Origin: an uncultured bacterium
Lineage (GTDB): Bacteria > Pseudomonadota > Gammaproteobacteria > Burkholderiales > Burkholderiaceae_C
Length of the DNA stretch: 38,813 bases
Assembly (NCBI GenBank): GCA_903830565.1
Contig: CAIKUF010000092.1
Coordinates: 1-38,813, forward strand
Direction of reading: 5' to 3'
Positions within the stretch are counted from its first letter, which is position 1. Each line of letters opens with the position of its first letter. Both the position numbers and the translations under genes were made by a program. The notes beneath the pieces were generated by a model. It saw nothing but the letters and a program-made list of their open reading frames with translations. It searched no databases and had not been told where the DNA came from. Below, piece after piece: positions 1-8,337 of the stretch.

Positions 1-139
1 CGCCATTCACAGCATCGGGAGGTCAGCACAGCCAAGTCAAGAACTACACTTATCCACAGCCGAACCTCTCAAGGTCGGCTTCCACCCCTGGCTCAATATT
101 CGGTCGGCACGGTGGCTCAAATTTGGATCGGCGCCGACA
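1..139. mobile_element. probable terminus of an IS21-family insertion sequence, cut by the window start
   Basis: Two similar 22-base blocks lie in direct repeat at 89-110 and 113-134; both begin TGGCTCA and end in a GTCGGC/ATCGGC core. They are followed by GCGCCGACA ending at 139, so on the minus strand the end reads TGTCGGCGCC. Tandem subterminal repeats next to a TG...CA end are typical of IS21-family elements. No transposase gene is inside the window; it would lie to the left. The family assignment is by pattern only and the exact end is uncertain by a few bases. Confidence 0.42.
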
Positions 140-267
140 GATGACGGCGTTCAATTCAGTGCTCGGCCTGGCTATAGACGCCCTGCCACCAACCTACGAG
201 CAGTTGTATTCCGGGATGTGGGTTCATCCGCGCGTGTGACGGTTTGGCAAGCAACCGGATAGGCATG
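140..267. other. unassigned junction sequence between the IS-like end and truncated hsdM
   Basis: This short stretch separates the presumed IS end from the point where the hsdM reading frame stops resembling its family (about 265-270). It supplies the last 30 or so foreign codons and the stop codon of the truncated frame. I see no recognisable gene, repeat or target duplication in it. It may be a scrap of another mobile element or a deletion scar. Confidence 0.4.
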
Positions 268-1542
268 GTCGTTTCGCAGCAGCCAGATGTAGGTGAAGAT
301 GCCGGTGTTGTAGAAGATCTGGTCGGGCAGTATGACGATCGCGGCCAGCCAATCGTTCTCAAGAATCCAGCGCCGGATTTCGCTTTCGCCCGAGCCGCAG
401 TCGCCGTTCGAGAGCGGCGAGCCGTTGAAGATGACGGCGATGCGGCTGCCGCCGTCGGCCGGCGCCACCATCTTGGCCAGCATGGTTTGCAGGAACAGCA
501 GCGCGCCGTCGTTGACGCGCGGCATCCCGGCCCGGTAGCGCGTGGTCTCCAGCCGGCGGGCCTCGGCTTCGTAGCCGTCCTTGCCGCCCCAGGTGACGCC
601 GAAGGGCGGGTTGCTGAGCATCCGGTTGAAGCGCCACTTGGTTTCGGGCCACTGGTCGCCCGGGTCGCGGCTATACCGGTCGTGCGGGATGAGCGAGTTG
701 CCGAGGAAGACCGTCGCCTGCTTGTCGTTCTTGATCAGCAGGTCGGCCTGGCAGACGGCGTAGTTGGTCGGCGAAAGCTCCTGTCCGTGAACGGTCAGGA
801 ACTTCTCGACGCGCTGCCTTTCCTCGGCCGTGGCTGCGCGGTCGAGCAAGTGCTCCTTGGCGACGGAGAGCATGCCGCCCGAGCCGGCGGCGGGGTCGTA
901 GATCGAGAAGTGGCGCTCGCGAATCGGTATCTCCAGCAGATCGACCATCAGCCGCACGACTTCGCGCGGCGTGAAGTGTTCGCCGGCCTCTTCGCCGCTT
1001 TGCTCGGAGAAGCGGCGCAGCATCTCTTCGTAGATGTAGCCCATCTCCAGGCCCGAGAGATGGTCGGGGCCGAGGTCGAGTTCCTTGTACTGGTTGAGGA
1101 TCGGCGCCAGCCGGTTGTTCTTGACCATCGTGCCGATGGTGGCGCGGTAGTTGAAGTGCTCGACGATGTCGTCGACGTTCTTGGAAAAGCCGTTGATGTA
1201 GGCGCGAAAGTTGGCTTCGAGCAGCGCATGGTCTTCCTCGTAGACCTTGCGCAGCGTCCACGAGGTCTTGTTCGAAAACGGCGTCTGCTGCGGATTGAGT
1301 TCGAGTTCCTTGACCAGCTTGGCAAGCTGCGGCTCGGTCAGTTGGGGCCGCCTGGCAAGCACCTCGGCCCGTCTGGCTTCGCGCCATGCGAGCAGCACGC
1401 ATTCGAGCCGGCGGATGACGATGATCGGCAGGATGACGCTCTGGTACTCGTAAGCCTTGAACTTGCCGCGCAGGCGTTCGGCGGATTTCCAGATGTCGCC
1501 GGCAAGGTTGTCGAGCTTGGGTTTGTTCAGAGAAAGCGCCAC
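172..1542 (-). pseudogene. hsdM: type I restriction-modification DNA methylase HsdM, 3'-truncated
   Basis: The product is the N6-adenine methyltransferase subunit of a type I restriction-modification complex. The GTG at 1542 is preferred because AGGA lies five bases upstream and the family-like sequence VALSLNKPKLDNLAG starts there; this gives 456 aa. An HsdM N-terminal helical domain is followed by GEHFTPREVV, the AdoMet motif DPAAGSGGML (about residues 216-225) and the catalytic motif SNPPFG (about 310-315). Family likeness ends after TGIFTYIWLLRND (about residue 424). The last 32 or so residues are unrelated and run to a TAG at 172-174, so the C-terminal region that contacts HsdS/HsdR is lost. 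Neither hsdS nor hsdR is in the window. The probable IS end just beyond suggests deletion or insertion removed the rest. Probably non-functional as a type I system. Confidence 0.82.
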
Positions 1543-1558
1543 GAGAGTGTCCTGTTGA

Positions 1559-1990
1559 CTAAAGCTGCCTAACGTGGCGCGCCGTCGCCCCCGGCACCGC
1601 GGAGAGCGAGATCGCGCGGTCGAAGGTGGCGAGGCAACCGCCGTGCCTGACCGCCAGCGCCAGCAAGTAGACATCGGTGACCTGGTTGTGGCCGTGGATG
1701 CGCGTGAAGTCGGCGCTGGCGTCGTCGCGCAAGCTCACGTCGTCGGGCCAGAACTCGTGATCCAGGGTGGCGCAGGCCTCGCGCAAACGCTCGCGCACGC
1801 GAACCAGACCGACCGCCCCGCCACGCCCGTAGCTGGGCAGGTTCAGCACGCGCAGGACAGCGTTCTCGACCAGCGGGCAGGTCGCGATCTTGACCCGCGG
1901 CGCTTCGATGAAGGCGTTGGCGCGCTCGGAGAACAGGTGCGCGTCGTCGAACAACGCGACCCACACATTCACGTCGAGCAGGGCGCGCAT
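1559..1990 (-). CDS. vapC: VapC-type PIN-domain toxin ribonuclease
   Basis: A 143-residue PIN-domain protein, the toxin of a type II toxin-antitoxin module that typically cleaves tRNA or rRNA. It begins MRALLDVNVWVALFDD, carrying the first PIN acidic residue. ENAVLR supplies the central acidic position, and the later acidic pair lies around QVTDVYLLALAV and ATFDRAI. A TTG is immediately upstream, but the ATG at 1990 is preferred because it shares a base with the antitoxin stop (TGATG), giving translational coupling. The cognate antitoxin is directly upstream, and truncated hsdM begins 16 bases downstream on the same strand, so they may be cotranscribed. Confidence 0.88.
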   Translation of the reverse strand: MRALLDVNVWVALFDDAHLFSERANAFIEAPRVKIATCPLVENAVLRVLNLPSYGRGGAVGLVRVRERLREACATLDHEFWPDDVSLRDDASADFTRIHGHNQVTDVYLLALAVRHGGCLATFDRAISLSAVPGATARHVRQL

Positions 1991-2229
1991 CAAATGCCCT
2001 CGCGCTCCATCAACTCGCGCACGTGCTCGGGCGTGATCACTTCGTCGCGGCAGGGGAGCAAGGCAAAGCGGCCCCGCAACGGCGCGCTGACCGCAGGCGC
2101 GGCGCTGCGCGCGCTCGCGCCCTGGCGGATCAGGCGCGAGATGGCCTCGCCCAGCGAAACGCGCTCACGCTCAGCCACCCGCTTGGCCACCAGCACGGCG
2201 TCGTCAGCCAAATTGATCGTGGTACGCAT
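1990..2229 (-). CDS. vapB: VapB-type ribbon-helix-helix antitoxin
   Basis: A 79-residue antitoxin paired with the PIN toxin. The N-terminus MRTTINLADDAVLVAKRVAE is a ribbon-helix-helix pattern: a short beta strand for operator binding followed by two helices. The C-terminal half (PLRGRFALLP ... HVRELMEREGI) is the flexible segment expected to wrap and inhibit VapC. The start at 2229 is chosen because GGGGAGAGG lies just upstream; a longer frame to 2268 lacks such support. Antitoxin-first order with one-base overlap is the usual vapBC layout, in which VapB (and the VapBC complex) represses the operon. Confidence 0.85.
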   Translation of the reverse strand: MRTTINLADDAVLVAKRVAERERVSLGEAISRLIRQGASARSAAPAVSAPLRGRFALLPCRDEVITPEHVRELMEREGI

Positions 2230-2335
2230 GGCCTCTCCCCGGTCGCAGGGTTGGCAGCATAGCATCAAACCAGCATCAAAGCATCAACGCGGGTCCGCTC
2301 GAAACCGACAGCTTGGCCCCCGCCTACGCGAAGAC

Positions 2336-2725
2336 CTAGGAGCCTGGCGCTTCGCTCGCAAGTTCGCCAAGTTGCACGTCCAGCAGCTTGGCCATCTTCT
2401 TCAGCAAGGCGACTGAGGGCTCGCCCTTGCCGGACTCGAGCTTGGACACATGGGCCGGCGTCACGCCGACGGCTGCGGCCAACTGCGCCGCCGTGATGGC
2501 GCGATGCTCGCGCCAGACGCGCAACGGACTTTCACCCGCCAGCAGTCGGTCGACCACGTCGATCGGGACGGTTTCGACTTCGCCCTTCGCAATTCGCTTG
2601 GAAAAGCGCAGCAACGCCGCAGCATCGTCGGCGTCGTCGGCCAATTCAAGCAGCGCCTTGTACTCGGCGTAGGGCAGCACCGCAAAGGCAGGCTTGCCAT
2701 TGGCTTCGAGAATCTGAACAGTCAT
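2336..2725 (-). CDS. Xre-type helix-turn-helix antitoxin
   Basis: A 129-residue protein starting MTVQILEANGKPAFAVLPY. Its first 40 residues resemble Phd/prevent-host-death antitoxin N-termini (a sheet followed by YAEYKALLELA). The second half is an Xre/Cro helix-turn-helix (ITAAQLAAAVGVTPAHVSKL, then ESGKGEPSVALLKKMAKLL). It follows the RelE-type toxin gene with a 4-base ATGA overlap (2722-2725), so the pair is toxin-first, as in higBA modules. It likely neutralises the toxin and represses the shared promoter. The longer frame to 2806 lies inside the toxin gene and is rejected as the start. Confidence 0.83.
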   Translation of the reverse strand: MTVQILEANGKPAFAVLPYAEYKALLELADDADDAAALLRFSKRIAKGEVETVPIDVVDRLLAGESPLRVWREHRAITAAQLAAAVGVTPAHVSKLESGKGEPSVALLKKMAKLLDVQLGELASEAPGS

Positions 2726-2976
2726 CGAACCACCTCGCCACGTTGCGCAACCCGGATTACCTGGATCACGATGCGTTCTTCGTCGAGTAGGTAGACCACC
2801 CGCCAATCGCCGACTCGCAATCGAAAGCCCGGTTGCTCGGTCAGTTTCTTGACGTTGGGCGCGTTGTACGGGTCGCGGGCAAGTGCGTTCAGCTTGGACC
2901 GAACGCGCAGGGCCTGATCCCTCGGCATGCGCAGCAACGCCTTCAACGCCTCTCTGCTGAACTCAAGCCTCCACAT
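2722..2976 (-). CDS. RelE/ParE-superfamily toxin
   Basis: An 84-residue toxin of the RelE/ParE fold, whose members are usually ribosome-dependent mRNA endonucleases or gyrase poisons. Visible signatures are the N-terminal strand and helices MWRLEFSREALKALLRMPRD, the central NVKKLTEQPGFRLRVGDWRV (basic residues before the conserved RVGDWRVVY strand) and the C-terminal strand IVIQVIRVAQRGEVVR. It overlaps the antitoxin gene by four bases. The only upstream SD-like sequence (GAGG) ends one or two bases before the ATG, too close for normal use, and a promoter-like sequence is immediately upstream, so the transcript may be leaderless. Confidence 0.86.
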   Translation of the reverse strand: MWRLEFSREALKALLRMPRDQALRVRSKLNALARDPYNAPNVKKLTEQPGFRLRVGDWRVVYLLDEERIVIQVIRVAQRGEVVR

Positions 2977-2981
2977 ACCTC

Positions 2982-3011
2982 ATTGTTAACCATCAGGCGC
3001 TTTGGTGTCAA
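2982..3011 (-). promoter_or_regulatory. sigma70-type promoter of the RelE/Xre toxin-antitoxin pair
   Basis: On the minus strand a perfect TTGACA (3011-3006) is followed after 18 bases by AACAAT (2987-2982, four of six matches to TATAAT). The predicted start point falls within a base or two of the toxin ATG at 2976. Position and strand fit the downstream pair; predicted from sequence only. Confidence 0.5.
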
Positions 3012-3076
3012 CTTATAAGCAACTTCGACACCGCGCGATGCTTCCGCGCAAGACCTCGCCGGTGGGCCTGTTGCCG

Positions 3077-3871
3077 CTACAGCAGCAGCCGTCGACGCAG
3101 GCTCACCGCCAGCATCAGCGCCGCCTCCAGCGTGAACCGCCCGTCGGCCAGGCGATCGACCAGATCTGGCGGCGCCAGGCACTCGAAGCGTTCGACCTCG
3201 CCGTCCTGGTTCGCCGGCTGCATGCCCTCGGGCAGCACGGCCTCGAAGGCGTCGATGTGCTCGACCATGTAGCCCTCGCTCACCGGACGCCGAATCGTGA
3301 TGCGGTCGACGCGTTGCAGCGCCTGCAAGTCGGCGATGCGCAGGCCGGCCTCTTCCCAGGTCTCGCGTTCCAGTGCGCTGGCGCTGCTCTCGTCGGCGGC
3401 GACCAGGCCGCCGACCAGCGTGTCCCATTGGCCGGGGTCGGTCGCTTTGTCGAAGGCGCGTTGCTGCACCCAGACCTTGCCATTCGGCGCGAGGCCGATC
3501 AGGTGGACTGCATAGGTCGTGATGCCTAACGGCCGCACCGCGGCGCGCTCGATCACGGCGTGCCGAACTCCGCCCTCGTCGGTGACGGCCAGCAGTTCGT
3601 CGCGCCATCGGCCGACCACGCCTTGTGCGTGCAGCCAGGCCGCGGCGCGCTCAAGCGTTGCGTCGGCCGGCCCGCCCAGCGATGCACTGCCGTCGCCTGA
3701 CCAATACAGCCGCAGCCCCGCAGCGCGCATCCGCTCGGCCAGTTCGACCTCGATCGAGCCGATCGGCGACGCAGCACCCTCGATGTGCAGCGCCCGCCGT
3801 GGGCGCTCGGGCGGCTGCGCTGCGCGCTCGACGAGGCGCAACCACCATTCGGGTCCAGAGGATGCGCTCAT
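3077..3871 (-). CDS. Nudix hydrolase with N-terminal DUF4743-like domain
   Basis: A 264-residue Nudix protein. The Nudix box G-x5-E-x7-RE-x-x-EE-x-G is complete at about residues 154-176 (GLVAAD-E, then RETWEEAGL), so a metal-dependent pyrophosphohydrolase is expected. The preceding ~120 residues, with an internal helical segment and ITTYAVHLIGL, resemble the DUF4743 domain found before Nudix domains in thiamine-pyrophosphokinase-related Nudix proteins. Substrate unknown. It starts eight bases after the stop of the large carboxylase gene on the same strand and is probably its operon partner. Confidence 0.85.
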   Translation of the reverse strand: MSASSGPEWWLRLVERAAQPPERPRRALHIEGAASPIGSIEVELAERMRAAGLRLYWSGDGSASLGGPADATLERAAAWLHAQGVVGRWRDELLAVTDEGGVRHAVIERAAVRPLGITTYAVHLIGLAPNGKVWVQQRAFDKATDPGQWDTLVGGLVAADESSASALERETWEEAGLRIADLQALQRVDRITIRRPVSEGYMVEHIDAFEAVLPEGMQPANQDGEVERFECLAPPDLVDRLADGRFTLEAALMLAVSLRRRLLL

Positions 3872-3878
3872 CCTCGCC

Positions 3879-6800
3879 TCACCAGGTGTCGATGAAGCGC
3901 CCAGCGCCCAAGCGCCGCGGCGCCGCCGAGGCCAGCGCGCGCATCAACCAGCGGCGCGATTCGGCGGGGTCGATCACGGCGTCGATCTCGAGGTAGCTCG
4001 CCATGTTGAGTGCCTTGCCGCGCTGGTAGGCCGCAGCAACCATCTGCTCGAACAGCGCCTGGCGCTGCGCGTCGCCGGCCGCGGCTTCGATCTCCTTGCG
4101 AAAGCCCAGGCGCACCGCGCCTTCGAGGCCCATCGCGCCGAACTCGCCGCTCGGCCAAGCGATGGTGAAGAAGGGCGCCGCGAAGCTGCCACCGGCCATC
4201 GCCTGCGCGCCCAGGCCATAGCCCTTGCGCAGCACGATCGTGAACCTAGGGACGCGCAGACTCGCCGCGGTGACGAACAGGCGCGAGGTCTTGCGCACCA
4301 TCGCCGTCGCTTCCGACGCCACGCCGACCATGAAGCCCGGCGTGTCGCACAGCGAGACGATGGGCAGGCCGAAGGCGTCGCAAAGCTGCATGAAGCGCGC
4401 CGCCTTGTCGCACGCCTCGGCGTCGATCGCGCCGCCACGGTGGCGCGGGTTGTTGGCGACGAGCCCCATCGGCTTGCCCTCGACGCGCACGAGCGCGGTG
4501 ATCATCCCGGCGCCGAAGCCGGCGCGCAACTCGAGCACCGAGCCGCTGTCGCACAGCAGATCGATCGCGGAGCGCATGTCGTAGGCGCGCACGCGGTTCT
4601 CGGGCACGCAGTGGCGCAGCGCGCGCTGGTCGGCGCACTGCCAACCGGCGAGCGGGCCCTGAAAGTACGAAAGGTACTGCCGCGCCGCACGAACCGCGGC
4701 GGCCTCGTCGTCTGCCAGCACGTCGATCACGCCGTTGGCCGATTGCATCGCCGACGGCCCGACCTCGCCCGGTGCGACGACGCCCAGGCCGCCGCCTTCG
4801 ATCATCGCCGGCCCGCCCATGCCGACCGAGCTGTCCTTCGTCGCGATGATCACGTCGCTGCAACCGAGCAGCGCCGCGTTGCCGGCAAAGCAGCGCCCGG
4901 CGACGATGCCCACGCGCGGCAGTTGGCCCGACAAGCGCGCGTAGTGGTGGAAGGTCATCACATTCAAGCCCGCGACGCCGTTGAAGTCGGTATCGCCCGG
5001 TCGTCCGCCGCCGCCCTCGGCAAAGAGCACGATCGGAATGCGCCACTCGCCCGCGAGTTGGAACAGGCGGTCGGTCTTCTTGTGATTGAACATGCCCTGT
5101 GTTCCGGCGAGCACCATGTAGTCGTAGGCGAGCACCGCGCAGCGCGCGGCCTCGGCGCCGAAGAGCTTGCCGTTGACGCTGGCCAGGCCCGTCACGATGC
5201 CGTCGGCCGGCGTGTTGCGGATCAGGTCGCCCTCGCTGCGCCGCCCGCGCTGCGCCGCGATCGCGAGCGCGCCGTACTCGACGAAGCTGCCTTCGTCGAC
5301 GAGGTCGGCGATGTTCTCGCGCGCAGTGCGCAGACCCGTCGCGTGGCGCTTGGCAACGGCCTCGGCGCGCAGCGCGTCGAGGCCGATCGCGTGGCGCTCC
5401 AGTGCTTCGGCAAGGTCGGGGCGGATGCGCGTGAGGTCGTCCGCCGCAGTGCTCGGCAGCGCCTGCGTGGCGTCCTCGCTCGCCTCGACCCACAGCAGCG
5501 GTGCTCCGGCGTGCACGCCCTCGCCGGCCTTCGCGCAGACGCTGTGCACGCGGGCGCTCGTGCCTGCGAGCACCAGATGCTCCATCTTCATCGCCTCGAT
5601 CACCGCCACCTGCTCGCCCGCGGCCAGCTGCGCGCCGGGAAGCGCGCTGATCTCGACCAGCACGCCGTCCATCGTCGCGACGATCGCCGTGCAGCCCGGC
5701 GGGCCGCTGCGCAGCGTGACCGCAGCCTCGGCAGGTGCAGGGGCGGACGGCGCATGGCGCTGTGGATGGTCCAACGCGCCAGCCAGCAAACCAGCGCCGT
5801 GGCGCTCGACGAAGCCGGTGTCGACGCGGTTGGCCTGCACGTCGGCGTCGCACAGCAGCGCCTGCAGGAAGCGCTGGTTGGTCGCCACGCCATTGACGCG
5901 TAACTCGCAAAGTGCGCGGTAGGCCTTGTGCACCACGTCCAGGTGATTCGGTGACGCGCTGTGGACGACGAGCTTGGCGAGCAGCGAATCGAAGCGCGGG
6001 CTCGGCGTGTAGCCGCTCGCTGCGCAGGCATCGACGCGAACGCCAGGGCCGCCAGGCCACTCGATGGCGGCGAGCGTTCCGCCGGCGGGCAGCGCATCGC
6101 CGTCGGCACTCATCGTCTCCATGTTGATGCGCAAGTGCATTGCATGGCCGCGCGTCGGCGGCGTCGAGGCCAGCCCCACCTCGGCCAGGCTCGCGCCGGC
6201 GGCGAGGCGCAACTGCACTTGCACCAGGTCGATGCCGGTCACCATCTCGGTCACCGTGTGCTCGACCTGCAGACGCGGGTTGGCTTCCATGAAGAACCAA
6301 CGCAGCGCGGCGCCTGTCGCATCGACCTCGACCAGGAACTCGACCGTGCACAGGCCGCGGTAGCACGTCTCCTGGGCGAGCCTGAGGGCCGCGGCAGTGA
6401 GTTGCTCGCGCAGCGCCTGCGGCACGCTGGGGCTGGGCGCAATCTCGATCAGCTTTTGGTGGCGCCGCTGCAGGCTGCATTCGCGCTCGCCCAGGTGGGT
6501 TGCCGCGCCGCTGCCATCGCCGGCGATCTGCACCTCCACATGGCGCGCGCGGCCGACGAGGCGTTCGGCGTACACGTCGCCGCTGCCGAAGGCCTTGCCC
6601 GCCTCCGATGCACAGCGCGCGTGCGCCGCGGCCACTTCGTTCGCGTCATGGACGGCGCGGATGCCGCGCCCGCCGCCGCCGACGATGGCCTTGATCATCA
6701 TCGCGCCGCCTTCGCCCAGCGAAGCGAGGAAATCCAACGCCTGCGCGGGCGTCGTCGGGCCAAGCGTTCCTGGCAGTATCGGCACGTGGCAGCGCTGCGC

Positions 6801-7166
6801 GAGTGCCCGCGCGCGCAGCTTGTCGCCGAAGAGTTCGAGCACCTCGGGCGCTGGGCCGACGAAGCAGATGCCGGCCTCGGCGCAACGCCGCGCCAGCGCC
6901 GCGTTCTCGGCGAGGAAGCCGTAGCCGGGGTGCAGCGTGTCGCAGCCCATGCGCAACGCGGCGCCGACGATCTGCTCGATGTCGAGGTAGGCGCCCGGCC
7001 CGCTGCCTTCGAGCGCGAAGCTGGCGTCGGCCTTGCTCAGGTGCGGCGACGCCGCGTCGTCCTGCGAATACACGGCCACGCTCGCGAGGCTGAGCTCGGC
7101 AGCGGCGCGGGCGATGCGGATGGCGATCTCGCCGCGGTTGGCGATCAGCAGTCTCTTGAAGGGCAT
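3879..7166 (-). CDS. single-chain acyl-CoA carboxylase (biotin carboxylase + BCCP + carboxyltransferase)
   Basis: A 1095-residue fusion expected to carboxylate an acyl-CoA (acetyl-, propionyl- or longer). Order: a biotin carboxylase starting MPFKRLLIANRGEIAIRIAR, with the ATP-grasp glycine loop IKAIVGGGGRGIR and the catalytic region FFMEANPRLQVEHTVTE; a biotin carrier domain with EAMKMEH, whose modified lysine is about residue 527; then a crotonase-fold carboxyltransferase (about 575-1095), including AGGSFAAPFF and the C-terminal EIDAVIDPAESRRWL. The start at 7166 precedes the canonical N-terminus; no clear Shine-Dalgarno is seen. The one-polypeptide BC-BCCP-CT order matches the long single-chain carboxylases (LCC-type) rather than the usual two-subunit PccA/PccB. 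The real acyl-CoA substrate cannot be read from the sequence. The Nudix gene follows eight bases downstream. Confidence 0.9.
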   Translation of the reverse strand: MPFKRLLIANRGEIAIRIARAAAELSLASVAVYSQDDAASPHLSKADASFALEGSGPGAYLDIEQIVGAALRMGCDTLHPGYGFLAENAALARRCAEAGICFVGPAPEVLELFGDKLRARALAQRCHVPILPGTLGPTTPAQALDFLASLGEGGAMMIKAIVGGGGRGIRAVHDANEVAAAHARCASEAGKAFGSGDVYAERLVGRARHVEVQIAGDGSGAATHLGERECSLQRRHQKLIEIAPSPSVPQALREQLTAAALRLAQETCYRGLCTVEFLVEVDATGAALRWFFMEANPRLQVEHTVTEMVTGIDLVQVQLRLAAGASLAEVGLASTPPTRGHAMHLRINMETMSADGDALPAGGTLAAIEWPGGPGVRVDACAASGYTPSPRFDSLLAKLVVHSASPNHLDVVHKAYRALCELRVNGVATNQRFLQALLCDADVQANRVDTGFVERHGAGLLAGALDHPQRHAPSAPAPAEAAVTLRSGPPGCTAIVATMDGVLVEISALPGAQLAAGEQVAVIEAMKMEHLVLAGTSARVHSVCAKAGEGVHAGAPLLWVEASEDATQALPSTAADDLTRIRPDLAEALERHAIGLDALRAEAVAKRHATGLRTARENIADLVDEGSFVEYGALAIAAQRGRRSEGDLIRNTPADGIVTGLASVNGKLFGAEAARCAVLAYDYMVLAGTQGMFNHKKTDRLFQLAGEWRIPIVLFAEGGGGRPGDTDFNGVAGLNVMTFHHYARLSGQLPRVGIVAGRCFAGNAALLGCSDVIIATKDSSVGMGGPAMIEGGGLGVVAPGEVGPSAMQSANGVIDVLADDEAAAVRAARQYLSYFQGPLAGWQCADQRALRHCVPENRVRAYDMRSAIDLLCDSGSVLELRAGFGAGMITALVRVEGKPMGLVANNPRHRGGAIDAEACDKAARFMQLCDAFGLPIVSLCDTPGFMVGVASEATAMVRKTSRLFVTAASLRVPRFTIVLRKGYGLGAQAMAGGSFAAPFFTIAWPSGEFGAMGLEGAVRLGFRKEIEAAAGDAQRQALFEQMVAAAYQRGKALNMASYLEIDAVIDPAESRRWLMRALASAAPRRLGAGRFIDTW

Positions 7167-7527
7167 TGCGGTGGTGGTGGATGGCTTGGCCTGGAGGATG
7201 CCCCAACGGCCTCGGGTCGCATGTCCCGAGAGCGACTGAAGGCCGGTTGCATGTTCGCCAATGTAAGGGCACACCGCGTGCGGGCGGCCGCCCGGCGTCG
7301 CCAACGACGTGGCCGCAGCAGATCAAGCGTCGATTCGGCGCGAGCCCCACAGTCCGTCCGCAACGACCGACGACGGTTCGCGCGGCCCGTGTCCCATTCG
7401 TCGCAGGCTGGTCCCGCCGGCGTCGATGCGGGCGAAAATGCCAACGGCCGAACCGATCCACTTGAAATAGGCATTGGGCGCGCGCACGTCAACCCATCCA
7501 CACAGCACCTCCCATGATCCGCTCACC
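7167..7527. other. divergent intergenic region between carboxylase and CPBP protease
   Basis: About 360 bases separate the minus-strand carboxylase from the plus-strand CPBP gene, so both promoters should lie here. I see no strong sigma70 pair on either strand. The region contains a GCGGCCGC octamer (7284-7291), relevant only because a NotI-family enzyme is encoded in this window. No credible gene is present. Confidence 0.4.
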
Positions 7528-8337
7528 ATGCGCCGCGACTCGTTGCTGACGCCGCTCGTCTTTGCCGCGCTCGTGCTCGCAGCGGGCGCGGCCTCGCGCC
7601 TGCTCATTGATGCCGATCGCCCCGCAAGCGCCGAGGGCACGCCGGGCAAGCTGGTCTGGATCCTCGCGCCCGCGCTGCTCGCCGTGGTGTTCCGGCGCCT
7701 CGATCCGGCGACGCGAAGCGAACACCTGTTCGCCTTCACACGCGTCGGCGTGCGCTTTGCGCTGAGCGTTGCCGCCGCGGGCGGCGCAGCGGTCTGCGCG
7801 CTCATCGTGCTCGGTCTGCTGACCGGGAGCGCGACGTGGGTTCCCGTGCCCGCCGCAGCGTCGAATCTCGCGTCGACGGCGGCCGGCCTCGCGGTCTTCG
7901 CGTTTCTCGAAGAGTCGGCGTGGCGCGGCTACCTGCTGCCCGCGTTGCTGGCACGGGCGAGCGTCCCGCTGGCGGTCGCCGTCGCAGCGATCACCTGGTT
8001 CGGCTGGCATCTGCCCTACCTCGACCAGCTTGCCGCCGCCTACACCGACGAAGCGCTCGCAACGCTGGCGCCGCGCCTGCTGCTCGGCGTGGCCGCGATG
8101 CAGTGGCTCTACACCGAGCTGTTCCTGCGTTGCCGCTCGGTCTGGCCGGCGTTCGCCTTGCACGCGACGATGAACTTGGTCGCGATGCTCGCGCTCGCCT
8201 GCGGTCTGCGCCTGATCGGCGCGCGAACATGGCTGTTCTCTCCGAGCGCCGACGGGGTGATCGTCGTCGCGCTGTGCTGCGCGGCCGGGTTTTGGCTGTC
8301 CGTGCGGCGCTGCCGCGGTTCTTGCGGCACGTCCTAG
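7528..8337 (+). CDS. CPBP-family intramembrane metalloprotease
   Basis: A 269-residue polytopic membrane protein of the CPBP (Abi/CAAX-protease-like) family. Several hydrophobic segments are visible, starting with LLTPLVFAALVLAAGAASRLL. The three catalytic motifs are present in order: EESAWRG (EExxxR), the histidine of WFGWHLPYL, and HATMN (HxxxN). The ATG at 7528 is preferred over an in-frame TTG at 7474 because it directly precedes the first transmembrane segment. Roles in the family range from prenyl-protein processing to bacteriocin maturation or immunity; the substrate here is unknown. A second CPBP gene lies 0.8 kb downstream. Confidence 0.86.
   Translation: MRRDSLLTPLVFAALVLAAGAASRLLIDADRPASAEGTPGKLVWILAPALLAVVFRRLDPATRSEHLFAFTRVGVRFALSVAAAGGAAVCALIVLGLLTGSATWVPVPAAASNLASTAAGLAVFAFLEESAWRGYLLPALLARASVPLAVAVAAITWFGWHLPYLDQLAAAYTDEALATLAPRLLLGVAAMQWLYTELFLRCRSVWPAFALHATMNLVAMLALACGLRLIGARTWLFSPSADGVIVVALCCAAGFWLSVRRCRGSCGTS

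Noticed and set aside
1543-1674. Upstream extension of hsdM to an ATG at 1674
   Set aside because: The extra 44 residues are Arg/Ser-rich, overlap vapC in another frame and have no HsdM likeness; GTG 1542 has a good ribosome site.
3519-5903. Very long plus-strand open frame opposite the carboxylase gene
   Set aside because: It is a GC-driven antisense shadow: Arg/Ala/His-rich with no domain, while the minus strand encodes a full conserved enzyme.
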